Assembly: GCF_003626575.1 (NCBI RefSeq)
Contig: NZ_RBDY01000007.1
Span: 124,001-188,000, forward strand
DNA: 64,000 nucleotides
Reading direction: 5' to 3'
Source of the DNA: Streptomyces radicis
Lineage (GTDB): Bacteria > Actinomycetota > Actinomycetes > Streptomycetales > Streptomycetaceae
The notes below the pieces were generated by a model. The model did no database searches. It saw only the letters and a program-made list of their open reading frames with translations, and had not been told where the DNA came from. Every line of letters starts with the position of its first letter. Within the stretch, counting starts at the first letter, position 1. Shown in pieces: positions 18,218 through 27,501 of this stretch. Both the position numbers and the translations under genes were made by a program.

Positions 18218-19524
18218 GGGAGGACCTCCCGGGCAGTTTCGTTGGTGCGGGTGGAGTGTGGCTCCGGTCCGGCGACGGCTTCCGGGCTGTCGAGGAACTC
18301 GGCCGGTTCATGCAGGGTGCCACCGAGGCCGTCCCGCTTCTTGCGGGCGGCGAGGTGGCGGTCCCGCGCGCTGCTGGGTTCCGGCAGCCGCAGGGTGAAG
18401 GTGGAGCCCTGGCCTTCGGCGCTCCACACCTGGACCTCCCCGCCGTGCGAGGCGGCCACGTGTTTGACGATGGCAAGGCCGAGGCCCGTGCCTCCGGTCG
18501 CCCGGGAGCGGGCGGGGTCGACGCGGTAGAAGCGCTCGAAGACGCGTTCGCGGTCGGTCTCGGGGATGCCGATGCCCTGGTCGGTCACGGCGATCTCGAT
18601 CAGCTCGCCGCCCTGGACGCGCAGCCGGGATCCGGCGATCGCGACGCGGGTGTGGGGCGGGCTGTAGTTGACGGCGTTCTCCACCAGGTTGCCGAGGGCC
18701 GCGGCGAGCTGCGCCCGGTTCCCCCAGACGCTCAGGTCGTCAACGCCCCCCGAGGCGATGGTGATGTGCTTGCTGTCGGCCTGCTGGCGGCAGCGCTCCA
18801 ACGCCTCGGTGACGAGGTCGGCGGCCGGGACGAGCTCGGCGTTGGACAGCATGTCGTTGTCCTGGACCCTGGAGAGGTCGATCAGCTCCTGGATCAGGTT
18901 GGTCAGCCGGGTCGCCTCGTACTGCATGCGGCCCGCGAAGCGGCTGACCGCCTCGGGGTCGTCCGCGGCGTCGAGCACCGCCTCGGAGAGCAGGGAGAGG
19001 GCGCCCGCGGGGGTCTTCAGCTCGTGGCTGACGTTGGCGACGAAGTCGCGGCGGACCGCCTCGATGCGGCGGGCCTCGGTCAGGTCCTCGACGAGCAGGA
19101 GCACGAGGCGGGAGCCGAGGGGCGCGGCGCGGGCCGAGACGGCCAGCACGTCGGCCCTTCCCAGGCCCCGGCCGCGGCGCGGCAGGTCCAGCTCCATCTC
19201 CCGGATCTCCCCGTCCCGCCGGGTGTCACGCGCCATCGTGAGCATGGGCTCGACGGCAAGCCTGCCGCCGCGCACCAGGCCGAGAGCGTACGCGGCCGAG
19301 CTGGCCTTGACCACACCGTCCCCGTCGTCGAGGACGACGGCGGAGGAGCGCAGCACGGACAGGACGGTGTCGACGCCCGGGGGCAGGGTGGCCTCGGTGG
19401 TGGGGGGTGCGCCATGGGAACGCGTGCGCTCGCGTTCGCTCAGACGGAATGCCAGCATGGCGACCACGCCGGTGCAGAGACCGGCTATCGCCGCCACGGC
19501 GGCGACCGCCGCGTTCACGTCCAT
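18214..19524 (-). CDS. phoR: Phosphate sensor histidine kinase PhoR
   Basis: A protein of 436 residues. One N-terminal membrane helix (AAVAAVAAIAGLCTGVVAML) is followed by a PAS-like region (VVLDDGDGVVKASSAAYALG), the dimerisation helix with phospho-His at about 167 (FVANVSHELKTPAGALSLLS), and the HATPase domain with N box ALGNLVENAVNY, G1 VTDQGIGIPE and G2 GGTGLGLAIVKH. It phosphorylates PhoP. The ATG at 19524 has GAGGA almost touching it; the GTG two codons later (19518) is better spaced and may be the real start. The gene shares a control region with divergent phoU, which contains a PHO-box-like element. Confidence 0.95.
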   Translation of the reverse strand: MDVNAAVAAVAAIAGLCTGVVAMLAFRLSERERTRSHGAPPTTEATLPPGVDTVLSVLRSSAVVLDDGDGVVKASSAAYALGLVRGGRLAVEPMLTMARDTRRDGEIREMELDLPRRGRGLGRADVLAVSARAAPLGSRLVLLLVEDLTEARRIEAVRRDFVANVSHELKTPAGALSLLSEAVLDAADDPEAVSRFAGRMQYEATRLTNLIQELIDLSRVQDNDMLSNAELVPAADLVTEALERCRQQADSKHITIASGGVDDLSVWGNRAQLAAALGNLVENAVNYSPPHTRVAIAGSRLRVQGGELIEIAVTDQGIGIPETDRERVFERFYRVDPARSRATGGTGLGLAIVKHVAASHGGEVQVWSAEGQGSTFTLRLPEPSSARDRHLAARKKRDGLGGTLHEPAEFLDSPEAVAGPEPHSTRTNETAREVLP

Positions 19525-19597
19525 ATCCTCAGATTAGGCGTGGGGGGCAAGGGGGCCACAGATGTGACTGAAGATGCTCGTCAGCCTGCCCGCGAGA

Positions 19598-19630
19598 GTT
19601 CACCTTGCCGACAGCGATGATTCACTTGAC
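19598..19630 (+). promoter_or_regulatory. PHO box in the phoR-phoU intergenic region
   Basis: Two GTTCACC-like units are exactly 22 bp apart: GTTCACCTTGC (19598) and ATTCACTTGAC (19620), with a degenerate unit CGACAGCGATG between them. That gives three 11-bp direct-repeat units, the architecture known for PhoP operators in Streptomyces. It fits PhoP control of phoU and autoregulation of phoR-phoP. Confidence 0.75.
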
Positions 19631-19719
19631 GGGACGGAATCGGCCGCCTTCCGGGCAGAGCTTGGGACGATACAGAAGAGGAATGGCCGCGGAGCAGTCG
19701 AGGAAGGACAAGATCAGTC

Positions 19720-20394
19720 ATGCGTGACGCGTATCACGAGGAGCTCGACGCGATCAGCGACAGCCTGGTGGAGATGGCGCGCTTCGTGGGGTCGGCCATC
19801 GGCCGGGCCACGACGGCGATGCTCGACGCCGACCTGAAGCTCGCCGAGAGCGTGATCGCCGCCGACGAGCGGGTCGACGACATGCAGCGGAGCCTGGAGG
19901 CGTCGGCCGTCGCCCTGCTGGCCCGCCAGCAGCCGGTGGCGACCGATCTGCGGATCGTCGTGATGTCGCTGCGGATGAGCGCCGACCTGGAGCGCTGCGG
20001 CGACCTCGCCCAGCACGTGGCCAAGGTGGCCAGGCTGCGCTTCCCCGACTCCGCGGTGCCGAGGGACCTCACCGCGACGATCCTGGAGATGGGGCAGCTG
20101 GCCCAGCGGCTGATGGCCAAGGCGACCGAGGTGCTGATCACCAAGGACGTCGACCTGGCGATGCAGCTCGAGCAGGACGACGACGAGATGGACTCGCTGC
20201 ACCGCACCCTCTTCAGCCACCTGCTGGACGAGCGGTGGAACCACGGCATAGAGACCGCCGTCGACGTGACGCTGCTCGGGCGCTACTACGAGCGGTTCGC
20301 CGACCACGCCGTGTCGATCGCGCGGCGCGTGGTCTACCTGGTCACCGGGGAGCACGCGGATGAGTTCACGCCGGAGCCGGAAGCTACCGTCTGA
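19720..20394 (+). CDS. phoU: Phosphate signalling protein PhoU
   Basis: A protein of 224 residues made of two three-helix PhoU bundles. Metal-binding E/D-x3-D motifs are visible (LERCGDLAQHVAKVAR near residues 89-104 and YYERFADHAVSIARRV near 188-203). PhoU links the Pst transporter to PhoR and holds the phosphate response off when phosphate is plentiful. No pst genes are in the window; in Streptomyces they are elsewhere. AAGGA lies 11 nt before the ATG. It is divergent from phoR and shares the PHO box. Confidence 0.95.
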   Translation: MRDAYHEELDAISDSLVEMARFVGSAIGRATTAMLDADLKLAESVIAADERVDDMQRSLEASAVALLARQQPVATDLRIVVMSLRMSADLERCGDLAQHVAKVARLRFPDSAVPRDLTATILEMGQLAQRLMAKATEVLITKDVDLAMQLEQDDDEMDSLHRTLFSHLLDERWNHGIETAVDVTLLGRYYERFADHAVSIARRVVYLVTGEHADEFTPEPEATV

Positions 20395-20493
20395 GCCGTT
20401 TCACCACCGCGCGCCGGTTGTGCGCCGTTGACGGTCGGGGGAGGGGCGGGCGTCCAATGTGGGGGGACATCCGCCGAACGAGGAGAGGGATCC

Positions 20494-20652
20494 ATGGCCG
20501 CCTCACCCGCCTCACCCGCCCCGATATCCCAGCCCGCCCCCAAGACCCCGCGCCGCCCACTGCCGCTGCTCGCCGGCTGTGGCTGCGGCTCCGGCTGCTC
20601 CTGCGGCTGCCAGTCCGGCTCGTCCTGCCAGTGCGGCGGGAACTGCGGCTGA
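20494..20652 (+). CDS. 52-aa Cys-rich, metallothionein-like peptide
   Basis: A short gene of 52 codons with ATG 20494 preceded by GAGGAGAGG at good spacing. The first half is Pro/Ala-rich (MAASPASPAPISQPAPKTPR), then PLPLLAGCGCGSGC is followed by SCGCQSGSSCQCGGNCG, giving eight cysteines in the last 25 residues in C-x-C and C-x2/3-C spacing. Such a tail should bind zinc or copper, as in metallothioneins, although it matches no named class I know. A lantipeptide-like or structural role is less likely because Thr and dehydratable Ser partners are few. It lies between phoU and an unpaired sensor kinase gene, in the same direction as phoU. Confidence 0.7.
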   Translation: MAASPASPAPISQPAPKTPRRPLPLLAGCGCGSGCSCGCQSGSSCQCGGNCG

Positions 20653-20739
20653 GATCCCCCACGCCGCCCCCACGGGCGGCGCTGCCCCGGGGCCGCCCTG
20701 TGCGCGCCCGGCGCGTTCACGGTCGGCCCGCGCTCACGG

Positions 20740-22044
20740 TCAGGGTCGGCCCCAGGGCAGCTCGGCGGTCAGCTCGAACGACGTGCCGCTGACGCGGTGG
20801 GTCAGGGTGCCGCCGTCGAGCGCGGCGCGTTCCTCCAGGCCCGCGAGTCCCGCGCCCGCGCCCGGGATGGCCGACGCGCCCCCGGGTGCGCCGGCGGGCA
20901 GCTCGTTCGCGACGGTCACGGTGAGCCCCTCGCCGGGGCCGCCGGTCACCGTCACGGTCACCTCGCGCCCCGGGGCGTGCTTGCGCGCGTTGGTCAGGCC
21001 CTCCTGGACCACGCGGTAGACGGTGCGCCGCGCCTGGCCGCGCGGCCCAGCGGCCGGGTCCTCGGCCGCGGCGGCGTCGTACGCGGCGACCAGGGTCACG
21101 CGCTGGCCCGCGTTCCGCGCGTCCGCGACCAGGTCCGCGATGTCGGCGAGCCCGGGCTGCGGCGACTCGCCCACCGCGTCGGTGCCGCGCAGCACGGTCA
21201 GCACGTCGCGCAGCTCCTCGAGTGCCTGGTGGGCGGTGTCCCTGATGAGCTGGGCGCTGTCGCTGATCTCGCCGGACGAGAGCGCGGTCGCGGGGGCGTC
21301 CTTGCCGGTGCGGTACGCCAGCGCGCCGGCGTGCACGGAGAGCAGCGATACGCGGTGCGCGAGGACGTCGTGCATCTCCCTGGCGATGGCCTCGCGTTCG
21401 GCCCTGCGGGCGTCGGCGAGGCGGCGGGCGTGCTCGGCCCTCTCCCGCCTGGCCTCCGCCCTGGCCTCGTCGGAGAGCCGCAGCACGGTCTGCCGCCGCA
21501 GCCGCATCCAGGCGCCCCACGAGAAGAACGACAGGTAGTACGCGGGATAGAACGCGAACGTGGCCCAGCCGCCCTCGTTCGGGACGGCGTAGACGAGCGT
21601 GTAGGGCAGCGCCGTCAGCGCGTGCAGGGCCAGGACCGCGGCGCCGGTGCGCCAGGGGGCGCGCAGCCCGAGGTTGAGGATGGCGACGGTGAGCGGGCCG
21701 AACGACGTGCTGGTCCACGCGCCCGGCACGATCAGCACGACGGCGAGCAGGACGGGGTGGCGGCGGCGGAACCAGATGGCGAGGCAGCCGAGCGCCCCGA
21801 TGGGCGGGTCGGCGGCCCGCATCCAGCCGGGGACATAGGCGGGGAGGTTGGCGGCGAACAGCAGCCATATCCCCACCGCCCACGCGAAGAGCAGCGAGTC
21901 GACGAGCCAGTCGCGGCCCGAGCGGCGGAGGCGGCGCGGGTCCGTGGCGGGGGCCTGGTCAGGGTCGGCGCGCAGCCGGTCCCGCAGCTCGGCGGGCAGC
22001 AGCCAGCGGTGCTCCCATGTCTCCCCGGCCCCCGTCTCCGTCAT
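20740..22044 (-). CDS. NarL-type sensor histidine kinase without adjacent regulator
   Basis: A protein of 434 residues. About five N-terminal membrane helices (WLVDSLLFAWAVGIWLLFAA, PVLLAVVLIVPGAW, TGAAVLALHALTALPYTLVY and others) precede the HisKA_3 helix with phospho-His (REAIAREMHDVLAHRVSLLS) and a short HATPase domain with N box RVVQEGLTNARKHA and a degenerate G box (PGAGAGLAGLEERAAL). Kinases of this class normally pair with a LuxR-type regulator encoded next to them; here the flanks are the Cys-rich peptide gene and gpmA. The partner must be elsewhere or lost. The ligand is unknown. Confidence 0.88.
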   Translation of the reverse strand: MTETGAGETWEHRWLLPAELRDRLRADPDQAPATDPRRLRRSGRDWLVDSLLFAWAVGIWLLFAANLPAYVPGWMRAADPPIGALGCLAIWFRRRHPVLLAVVLIVPGAWTSTSFGPLTVAILNLGLRAPWRTGAAVLALHALTALPYTLVYAVPNEGGWATFAFYPAYYLSFFSWGAWMRLRRQTVLRLSDEARAEARRERAEHARRLADARRAEREAIAREMHDVLAHRVSLLSVHAGALAYRTGKDAPATALSSGEISDSAQLIRDTAHQALEELRDVLTVLRGTDAVGESPQPGLADIADLVADARNAGQRVTLVAAYDAAAAEDPAAGPRGQARRTVYRVVQEGLTNARKHAPGREVTVTVTGGPGEGLTVTVANELPAGAPGGASAIPGAGAGLAGLEERAALDGGTLTHRVSGTSFELTAELPWGRP

Positions 22045-22062
22045 GCGGTCCGCGTGCCCCCG

Positions 22063-22821
22063 CTACTTCTTGCCCTGGTTCTTCACGGCCTCGATCGCGG
22101 CCTTCGCGGCCTCGGGGTCGAGGTAGGTGCCGCCGCGGACGACCGGGTGGAAGTCGGCGTCGAGCTCGTAGAGCAGCGGGATGCCGGTGGGGATGTTGAG
22201 GCCCACGATGTCCTCGTCGGAGACGCCGTCGAGGTGCTTGACCAGGGCGCGCAGGCTGTTGCCGTGCGCGGTGACGAGCACGGTGCGCCCGGCGTTCAGG
22301 TCGGGGACGATGCCGTCGTACCAGTACGGCAGCATGCGCACGACGACGTCCTCGAGGCACTCGGTGCGCGGGCGCAGCTCGCTGGGGATCGCGGCGTAGC
22401 GCGGGTCGTCGCTCTGCGACCACTCGGCGCCGTCGGCCAGCTCGGGCGGCGGGGTGTCGTAGGAGCGGCGCCACTTCATGAACTGCTCCTCGCCGAACTC
22501 CGCGAGGGTGGCGGCCTTGTCCTTGCCCTGGAGCGCGCCGTAGTGGCGTTCGTTCAGGCGCCAGCTGCGGCGCACCGGGATCCAGGCGCGGTCGGCGGCG
22601 TCGAGCGCGAGGTTGGCGGTGCGGATGGCGCGCTTGAGCGTCGAGGTGTGCAGCACGTCGGGGAGCAGGCCGGCGTCCTTCAGCAGCTCGCCGCCGCGGA
22701 CGGCCTCCTTCTCGCCCTTCTCGGTCAGGTTGACGTCCACCCAGCCGGTGAAGAGATTCTTCGCGTTCCACTCGCTCTCGCCGTGGCGGAGCAGGATCAG
22801 CTTGTTCGGTGCGTCGGCCAT
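22063..22821 (-). CDS. gpmA: 2,3-bisphosphoglycerate-dependent phosphoglycerate mutase
   Basis: A protein of 252 residues. The catalytic phospho-His is in [20 protein letters not shown], with [15 protein letters not shown], the acidic RRSYDTPPP and the second His in [15 protein letters not shown]. It interconverts 3- and 2-phosphoglycerate in glycolysis and gluconeogenesis. Length and motifs are typical of the dPGM family. The gene stands alone; the neighbouring kinase gene begins 19 bp downstream on the same strand, so the kinase could be read through from the gpmA transcript. Confidence 0.95.
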   Translation of the reverse strand: MADAPNKLILLRHGESEWNAKNLFTGWVDVNLTEKGEKEAVRGGELLKDAGLLPDVLHTSTLKRAIRTANLALDAADRAWIPVRRSWRLNERHYGALQGKDKAATLAEFGEEQFMKWRRSYDTPPPELADGAEWSQSDDPRYAAIPSELRPRTECLEDVVVRMLPYWYDGIVPDLNAGRTVLVTAHGNSLRALVKHLDGVSDEDIVGLNIPTGIPLLYELDADFHPVVRGGTYLDPEAAKAAIEAVKNQGKK

Positions 22822-22894
22822 GCCCCGAGACTAGACGAGCCCGCGTGGGCGGCCGGATGCGGCCTGGAGTTGGCTGAGGGTACAAAGTGGAAGA

Positions 22895-25588
22895 ATGACG
22901 ACCATTCTGCGGCGCTGGCGAAGGCACCGGCATTCGGTGCTCAGCGTCCGCAGTGTCGTGGGCCAGATGTTCATCCTGCTGATCGGCCTCGTTCTGCTGC
23001 TGGTCGCCGCGTCCGTGCTGATCCTCTACCTCCACGTCCGGCACGGCGCCAAGGACGGCGCGGCCACGCGCTCCCTCGTCACCGCCCAGACCTTCGCCAA
23101 CGCGCCCGGCACGGCCGAGGCCATCCGCTCCTCCGATCCGACCGCCGAGCTCCAGCCGCGCGCCGAGGAGGTCCGCGAGCGCACGCACACCGACTTCGTC
23201 GTCGTGCTGAACCGCGAGGGCATCCGCTTCACCCACCCCGACCCCGACCGCATCGGCGAGCGGTTCATCGGCACCTTCGAGCCGGCCAGGGAGGGCAAGG
23301 TGGTCAGGGAGACGACCGAGGGCACCCTCGGCCCCTCGGTGCGCTCGGTCGTGCCGGTGCGCGACGAGGACGGCGAGGTCATCGGCATGGTGGCGGCCGG
23401 GGTGACCCTCGAGCGGATCGACCTCGCCGCCATCAACGAGCTGCCGCTGCTCCTCGGCGCGGGCGCGGCCGTCGTCGTTCTCGCCACGGGCGCCGCGGGG
23501 CTGGTCAGCCGCAGGCTGCTGCGCCAGACCAGGGGCATGGGCCCGGCCGAGATCACCCGCATGTACGAGCAGCACGACGCGGTCTTGCACGCGGTCCGCG
23601 AGGGCATGGTGATCGTGGACGACAGGCGGCGGCTGCTGCTCATGAACGAGGAGGCCAAGCGGCTGCTCGGGCTCCCCGACGACGCCACGGGCCGGGACAT
23701 CGACGACCTCGGCCTCGACCGGGCGACCGTCGCGCTGCTGTCGTCCGAGGACGCGGTCACCGACGAGGTGCACATGGCGGGCGGGCGGCTCCTCACCGTC
23801 AACCACCGGCTGACCGTCCCGCCCGGCCGCCCCGGCAGCACGGTGACCACGCTGCGCGACACCACCGAGCTGCGGGCGGCCTCGGGGCGCGCGGAGGCGG
23901 CGCAGAAGCGGCTCGAGCTGCTGTACGCGGCGGGCATCGCCATCGGCACCACGCTCGATGTCATCCGCACCGCGGAGGAGCTCACGGAGGTGGCCGTCCC
24001 CGAGTTCGCCGACTACGTCACCGTCGACCTGGTCGAGCCGGTGTTCCGCGGCGGCGACAGCAACGGCGCCGAGAACCGCATGCGCAGGGCCGCCACCGGA
24101 GGCGGCACCCCTGGCCACCCGGTGCGAGGGCCGCACACCACGCTGCGCCTCAACGCCGACATCCCGCAGGTGCGCGCCCTGGCCGCGGGGCGGGCCGTGG
24201 TCGAGAACGACCTGCACGGCACCGACTGGTGGCAGGCCGGGGACGAGGAGTACGCCGCGAGCCTGATGCGCCACGGCTTCCACGCCACCATCTGCGCCCC
24301 CCTGCACGCCAGGGGCGTGGTGCTCGGCGTCGCGGGCTTCTGGCGCGCCGAGCGGCAGGAGCCGTTCGACGGCGAGGACCTGTCGCTGGCCGAGGAGCTG
24401 GCGGCGCGCACGGCGGTGTGCGTCGACAACGCGCGCCGTTACGCCCGCGAGCACGAGATGGCCGCGACGCTCCAGCGCAGCCTGCTGCCCCGGGGGCTGC
24501 CCGAGCAGAACGCCGTGGAGACGGCGTACCGCTACCGGCCCGCCGAGGCGGTCGGCGGCGACTTCTTCGACGTCATCCCGCTCTCGGGCGCCCGCGTCGC
24601 GCTCGTGGTCGGCGACGTCGTCGGGCACGGGCTGCACGCCGCGGCGACCATGGGGCGGCTGCGGACGGCCGTGCACAACTTCGCCGCGCTCGACCTGCCG
24701 CCCGACGAGCTGCTCGGGCGCCTCGACGAGCTGGCCGACCGCGACGACCGGGACAGCGACGGCCGGGAAGGGCAGGACGGCCTCGACGCCGACGGGACCG
24801 GCGCGGTCACCGGCGCGACGTGCCTGTACGCGATCTACGACCCGGTGGAGCGGCTGTGCACGCTGGCCACCGCTGGGCACCTGCCGCCCGTGCTCGTGCA
24901 CCCCGACGGCACGGTGGAGTTCCCCGAGCTGACCGCGCACCCGCCGCTCGGCGTGGCGGGGATGCCGTTCGAGCCGACCGAGCTGCGGCTGGCCGAGGGC
25001 ACCAGGATCGTGCTCTACACCGACGGGCTGATCGAGGCCCGCGACCGGGACATCGACGTGGGGCTCGGGCTGCTGCGCGACGCGCTGACCGGCGCGCCCG
25101 ACGATCCCGACGCGGCGTGCGACCGCGTGCTCGAGGCGCTGCTGCCCGAGCGGCCGACCGACGACGTGGCCGTGCTGATCGCCCGCACCAAGGCGTTGGC
25201 GCCGCAGCAGGTCGCGTCGTGGGACGTGCCGTTCACGCCGTCCGCGGTGGCCGAGGGGCGGGCGGCGGCGGGGCGGCAGCTGGCGGCGTGGGGGCTGACG
25301 GAGATCGTGTTCATCACCGAGCTGATCCTGTCCGAGATGATCACCAACGCCCTGGTGCACGGCTCGGGCCCGATCCGGGTCAGGCTGCTGCGGGACCGCA
25401 CGCTCATCTGCGAGGTCTCCGACGGCAGCAGCACGTCGCCGCACCCGCGGAACGCCGCCGCGACCGACGAGGGCGGGCGCGGGCTCTTCCTGGTCGCGCA
25501 GTACGCCGACCGCTGGGGCACCCGCTACACGGCGGAGGGCAAGGTCATCTGGGCGGAGCAGCGCCTGCCCCACCGTCCGCGCCGGTGA
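22895..25588 (+). CDS. Membrane sensor PP2C phosphatase / anti-sigma kinase (SpoIIE fusion)
   Basis: A protein of 897 residues. In order: a membrane helix (MFILLIGLVLLLVAASVLIL, about 25-44); an extracellular CitA/DcuS-like sensor (TDFVVVLNREGIRFTHPD, VRSVVPVRDEDGEVIGMVAA); a second helix (GAGAAVVVLATGAAGLV, about 190-206); a PAS domain (AVREGMVIVDDRRRLLLMN); a GAF domain (ICAPLHARGVVLGVAGFWRA); a SpoIIE-type PP2C domain (AVGGDFFDVI, VVGDVVGHGLHAAATMG, LYTDGLIEARD, PTDDVAVLIA); and a C-terminal RsbW-like ATPase (LSEMITNALVHGSG, GGRGLFLVAQYA). It likely senses a small ligand outside the cell and acts on anti-anti-sigma proteins. The stop overlaps the convergent YbjN gene by 44 bp. Confidence 0.88.
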   Translation: MTTILRRWRRHRHSVLSVRSVVGQMFILLIGLVLLLVAASVLILYLHVRHGAKDGAATRSLVTAQTFANAPGTAEAIRSSDPTAELQPRAEEVRERTHTDFVVVLNREGIRFTHPDPDRIGERFIGTFEPAREGKVVRETTEGTLGPSVRSVVPVRDEDGEVIGMVAAGVTLERIDLAAINELPLLLGAGAAVVVLATGAAGLVSRRLLRQTRGMGPAEITRMYEQHDAVLHAVREGMVIVDDRRRLLLMNEEAKRLLGLPDDATGRDIDDLGLDRATVALLSSEDAVTDEVHMAGGRLLTVNHRLTVPPGRPGSTVTTLRDTTELRAASGRAEAAQKRLELLYAAGIAIGTTLDVIRTAEELTEVAVPEFADYVTVDLVEPVFRGGDSNGAENRMRRAATGGGTPGHPVRGPHTTLRLNADIPQVRALAAGRAVVENDLHGTDWWQAGDEEYAASLMRHGFHATICAPLHARGVVLGVAGFWRAERQEPFDGEDLSLAEELAARTAVCVDNARRYAREHEMAATLQRSLLPRGLPEQNAVETAYRYRPAEAVGGDFFDVIPLSGARVALVVGDVVGHGLHAAATMGRLRTAVHNFAALDLPPDELLGRLDELADRDDRDSDGREGQDGLDADGTGAVTGATCLYAIYDPVERLCTLATAGHLPPVLVHPDGTVEFPELTAHPPLGVAGMPFEPTELRLAEGTRIVLYTDGLIEARDRDIDVGLGLLRDALTGAPDDPDAACDRVLEALLPERPTDDVAVLIARTKALAPQQVASWDVPFTPSAVAEGRAAAGRQLAAWGLTEIVFITELILSEMITNALVHGSGPIRVRLLRDRTLICEVSDGSSTSPHPRNAAATDEGGRGLFLVAQYADRWGTRYTAEGKVIWAEQRLPHRPRR

Positions 25589-26057
25589 CGCGGGAGAACG
25601 CGTCCAGGTTCCGCGTGGACTCGCCGCGGGCGGTGCGCCACGCGTACTCCTTGCGGATGGCCTCGGCGAAGCCCAGCTCGAGCAGGGTGTTGAACGAGCT
25701 GTCCGCCGTCTCGAGCACCGCGCCGAGCAGCCGGTCGATCTCGTCGGCGGTCACCGCGGCCAGCGGCAGGCGGCCCACCAGGTAGATGTCGCCGAGGCCG
25801 TCGACGGCGAACGCGACGCCGTGCAGCCTGGGGTTGCGGCCGAGCAGCCAGCGGTGCACGGCCTCGTGGTTCTCGTCGGGGCGGCGGACGACGAACGCGT
25901 TCACCGAGAGGGAGTGGCGGCCCAGCACGAGCGAGCACGTCGTGGAGAGCTTGCGGGTGCCCGGCAGGGTCACGACATAACGCCCGTCCCCCGGTGACTC
26001 CCACGCCACGCCCATGTCGGTCAGCGCGCCCTCGATCACCCGCCGCGGATCAGCCAT
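25545..26057 (-). CDS. YbjN domain-containing protein
   Basis: A protein of 170 residues with the alternating alpha/beta YbjN fold: [61 protein letters not shown] and [24 protein letters not shown]. The fold resembles type III secretion chaperones; its function in actinobacteria is unknown. Its ATG (26055-26057) overlaps the mshA stop by 8 bp, so it is translationally coupled to mshA, an arrangement I recall from other Streptomyces. Its 3' end overlaps the convergent phosphatase gene. Confidence 0.87.
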   Translation of the reverse strand: MADPRRVIEGALTDMGVAWESPGDGRYVVTLPGTRKLSTTCSLVLGRHSLSVNAFVVRRPDENHEAVHRWLLGRNPRLHGVAFAVDGLGDIYLVGRLPLAAVTADEIDRLLGAVLETADSSFNTLLELGFAEAIRKEYAWRTARGESTRNLDAFSRVTGADGGAGAAPPR

Positions 26058-27342
26058 GGCCCCGAGACCAAGCCCTGGCGCGCTGCCGGGCCGGGGCGCG
26101 GGCCGCCAGGGCCTCGCGGTAGACGGCGAGGGTGTCGGTCGCGGTGGCCGACCAGCCGAAGCGCCGCGCGTGGAGCGCCGCCGCGCCGCCGAGCGCCTCG
26201 GACAGCTCGGGCCGTTCGGCGAAGCGGCGCAGGGCGTCCGCGTAGTGCACCGGGTCGTGCCCTTCGATCAGGAAGCCGGTGACCCCGTCCCGCACCACCA
26301 CGGGCAGCCCGCCCACCGCGGCGGCGACCACGGGCGTCCCGCACGCCTGCGCCTCGGCGGCCACCAGGCCGAACGACTCGCTGTAGGACGGCATGACCAG
26401 GACGTTCGCCGCCCGGTACCAGTCGGCGAGCGCGTCCTGGCCGACCGGCGGGTGGAACCGCACCAGGTCGGCGACGCCGAGGCGGGCCGCGAGCTTCTGC
26501 ATCCGCTCGGGCCTGGCCAGGCCGCTGCCGCTCGGCCCGCCGACGATGGGCACCACGAGGCGCGAGCGCAGCGACGGGTCGGCGTCGAGCAGCTCGCGGA
26601 CGGCGTACAGCAGGATGTCGGGCGCCTTGAGCGGCTGGATCCGCCCGGCGAACAGCGGGACGAACGCCTCCCGCGGCAGCCCGAGTCGGGCGCGCGCGGC
26701 GGCCCGCCCCGCGCCGGGCGTGAAACGCGTGAGGTTCACGCCGGGGTGCACGACGGCCGTGCGCGGCGGGTCGGCGTCGTAGTACCGGACGAGCTGGGCC
26801 GCCTCCTCCGTCGTGTTGGCGATCAGCCGGTCGGCCGCGCGGACGATCTGGGTCTCGCCGATGACGCGGGCGGCGGGCTCGGGGGTGTCGCCCGCGGCGA
26901 GGGCGGCGTTCTTCACCTTGGCCATGGTGTGCATCGCGTGCACGAGCGGCACGCCCCAGCGCTGGGAGGCGAGCCAGCCGACGTGCCCCGAGAGCCAGTA
27001 GTGCGAGTGGACCACGTCGAAGTAGCCCGGGTGGTGCCCGGCCCAGATCTGCATCACGCCATGGGTGAACGCGCACAGCTGCGCGGGCAGCTCCTCCTTG
27101 CTCAGGCCCTCGTAGGGCCCGGCGTCCACGTGCCGCACCAGCACGCCGGGGGCCAGCTCGCAGACGGGCTCGCGCGTGCCCGATGTGGCGCGGGTGAAGA
27201 TCTCGACCTCGATGCCGAGCGCGGCCAGCTCCCGCGACAGCTCCACCATGTAGACGTTCATCCCCCCGGCGTCCCCGGTGCCCGGCTGGTCAAGCGGTGA
27301 GGTGTGCACACTCAGCATGGCGACCCGGCGGATGTGTCGCAC
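26050..27342 (-). CDS. mshA: D-inositol-3-phosphate glycosyltransferase (mycothiol step 1)
   Basis: A protein of about 430 residues, GT-B fold, GT4 family. The N-terminal motif [20 protein letters not shown] and [13 protein letters not shown] lead to [42 protein letters not shown] and the donor site [19 protein letters not shown]. It joins N-acetylglucosamine to inositol phosphate, the first committed step to mycothiol. A GTG at 27342 follows AGGAGG by 4 nt and is the best start; another GTG lies just before it and ATG 27318 is less well placed. A SigR-type promoter lies about 65 bp upstream, consistent with redox control. Confidence 0.95.
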   Translation of the reverse strand: MRHIRRVAMLSVHTSPLDQPGTGDAGGMNVYMVELSRELAALGIEVEIFTRATSGTREPVCELAPGVLVRHVDAGPYEGLSKEELPAQLCAFTHGVMQIWAGHHPGYFDVVHSHYWLSGHVGWLASQRWGVPLVHAMHTMAKVKNAALAAGDTPEPAARVIGETQIVRAADRLIANTTEEAAQLVRYYDADPPRTAVVHPGVNLTRFTPGAGRAAARARLGLPREAFVPLFAGRIQPLKAPDILLYAVRELLDADPSLRSRLVVPIVGGPSGSGLARPERMQKLAARLGVADLVRFHPPVGQDALADWYRAANVLVMPSYSESFGLVAAEAQACGTPVVAAAVGGLPVVVRDGVTGFLIEGHDPVHYADALRRFAERPELSEALGGAAALHARRFGWSATATDTLAVYREALAARAPARQRARAWSRGHG

Positions 27343-27405
27343 CACGCCTCCTGTCGACGTCGGCTCGGCTTTACGGGACGGGTGACCCGTCGTGTCCTGT
27401 CGTGC

Positions 27406-27431
27406 AACCGCGCACGGTCCGTACGTGTTCC
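27406..27431 (-). promoter_or_regulatory. SigR-type promoter of mshA
   Basis: On the minus strand GGGAAC is followed after exactly 18 nt by GTT, close to the Streptomyces SigR consensus GGAAT-N18-GTT. It ends about 64 nt before the mshA start. SigR control of mycothiol genes in response to thiol oxidation is established in S. coelicolor; this site is a match by eye. Confidence 0.65.
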
Positions 27432-27501
27432 CCCGTGGCGGCCCGTTACGCGCGAACGGCGCCGTCCGCGCCCCCGCGCACGCGCCGTTACGCTCGACCG
27501 C

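Noticed and set aside
20797..25785. A 1662-codon plus-strand frame spanning the kinase, gpmA and phosphatase genes.
   Set aside because: It crosses three well-supported genes in wrong frames or antisense and has no protein-like composition.
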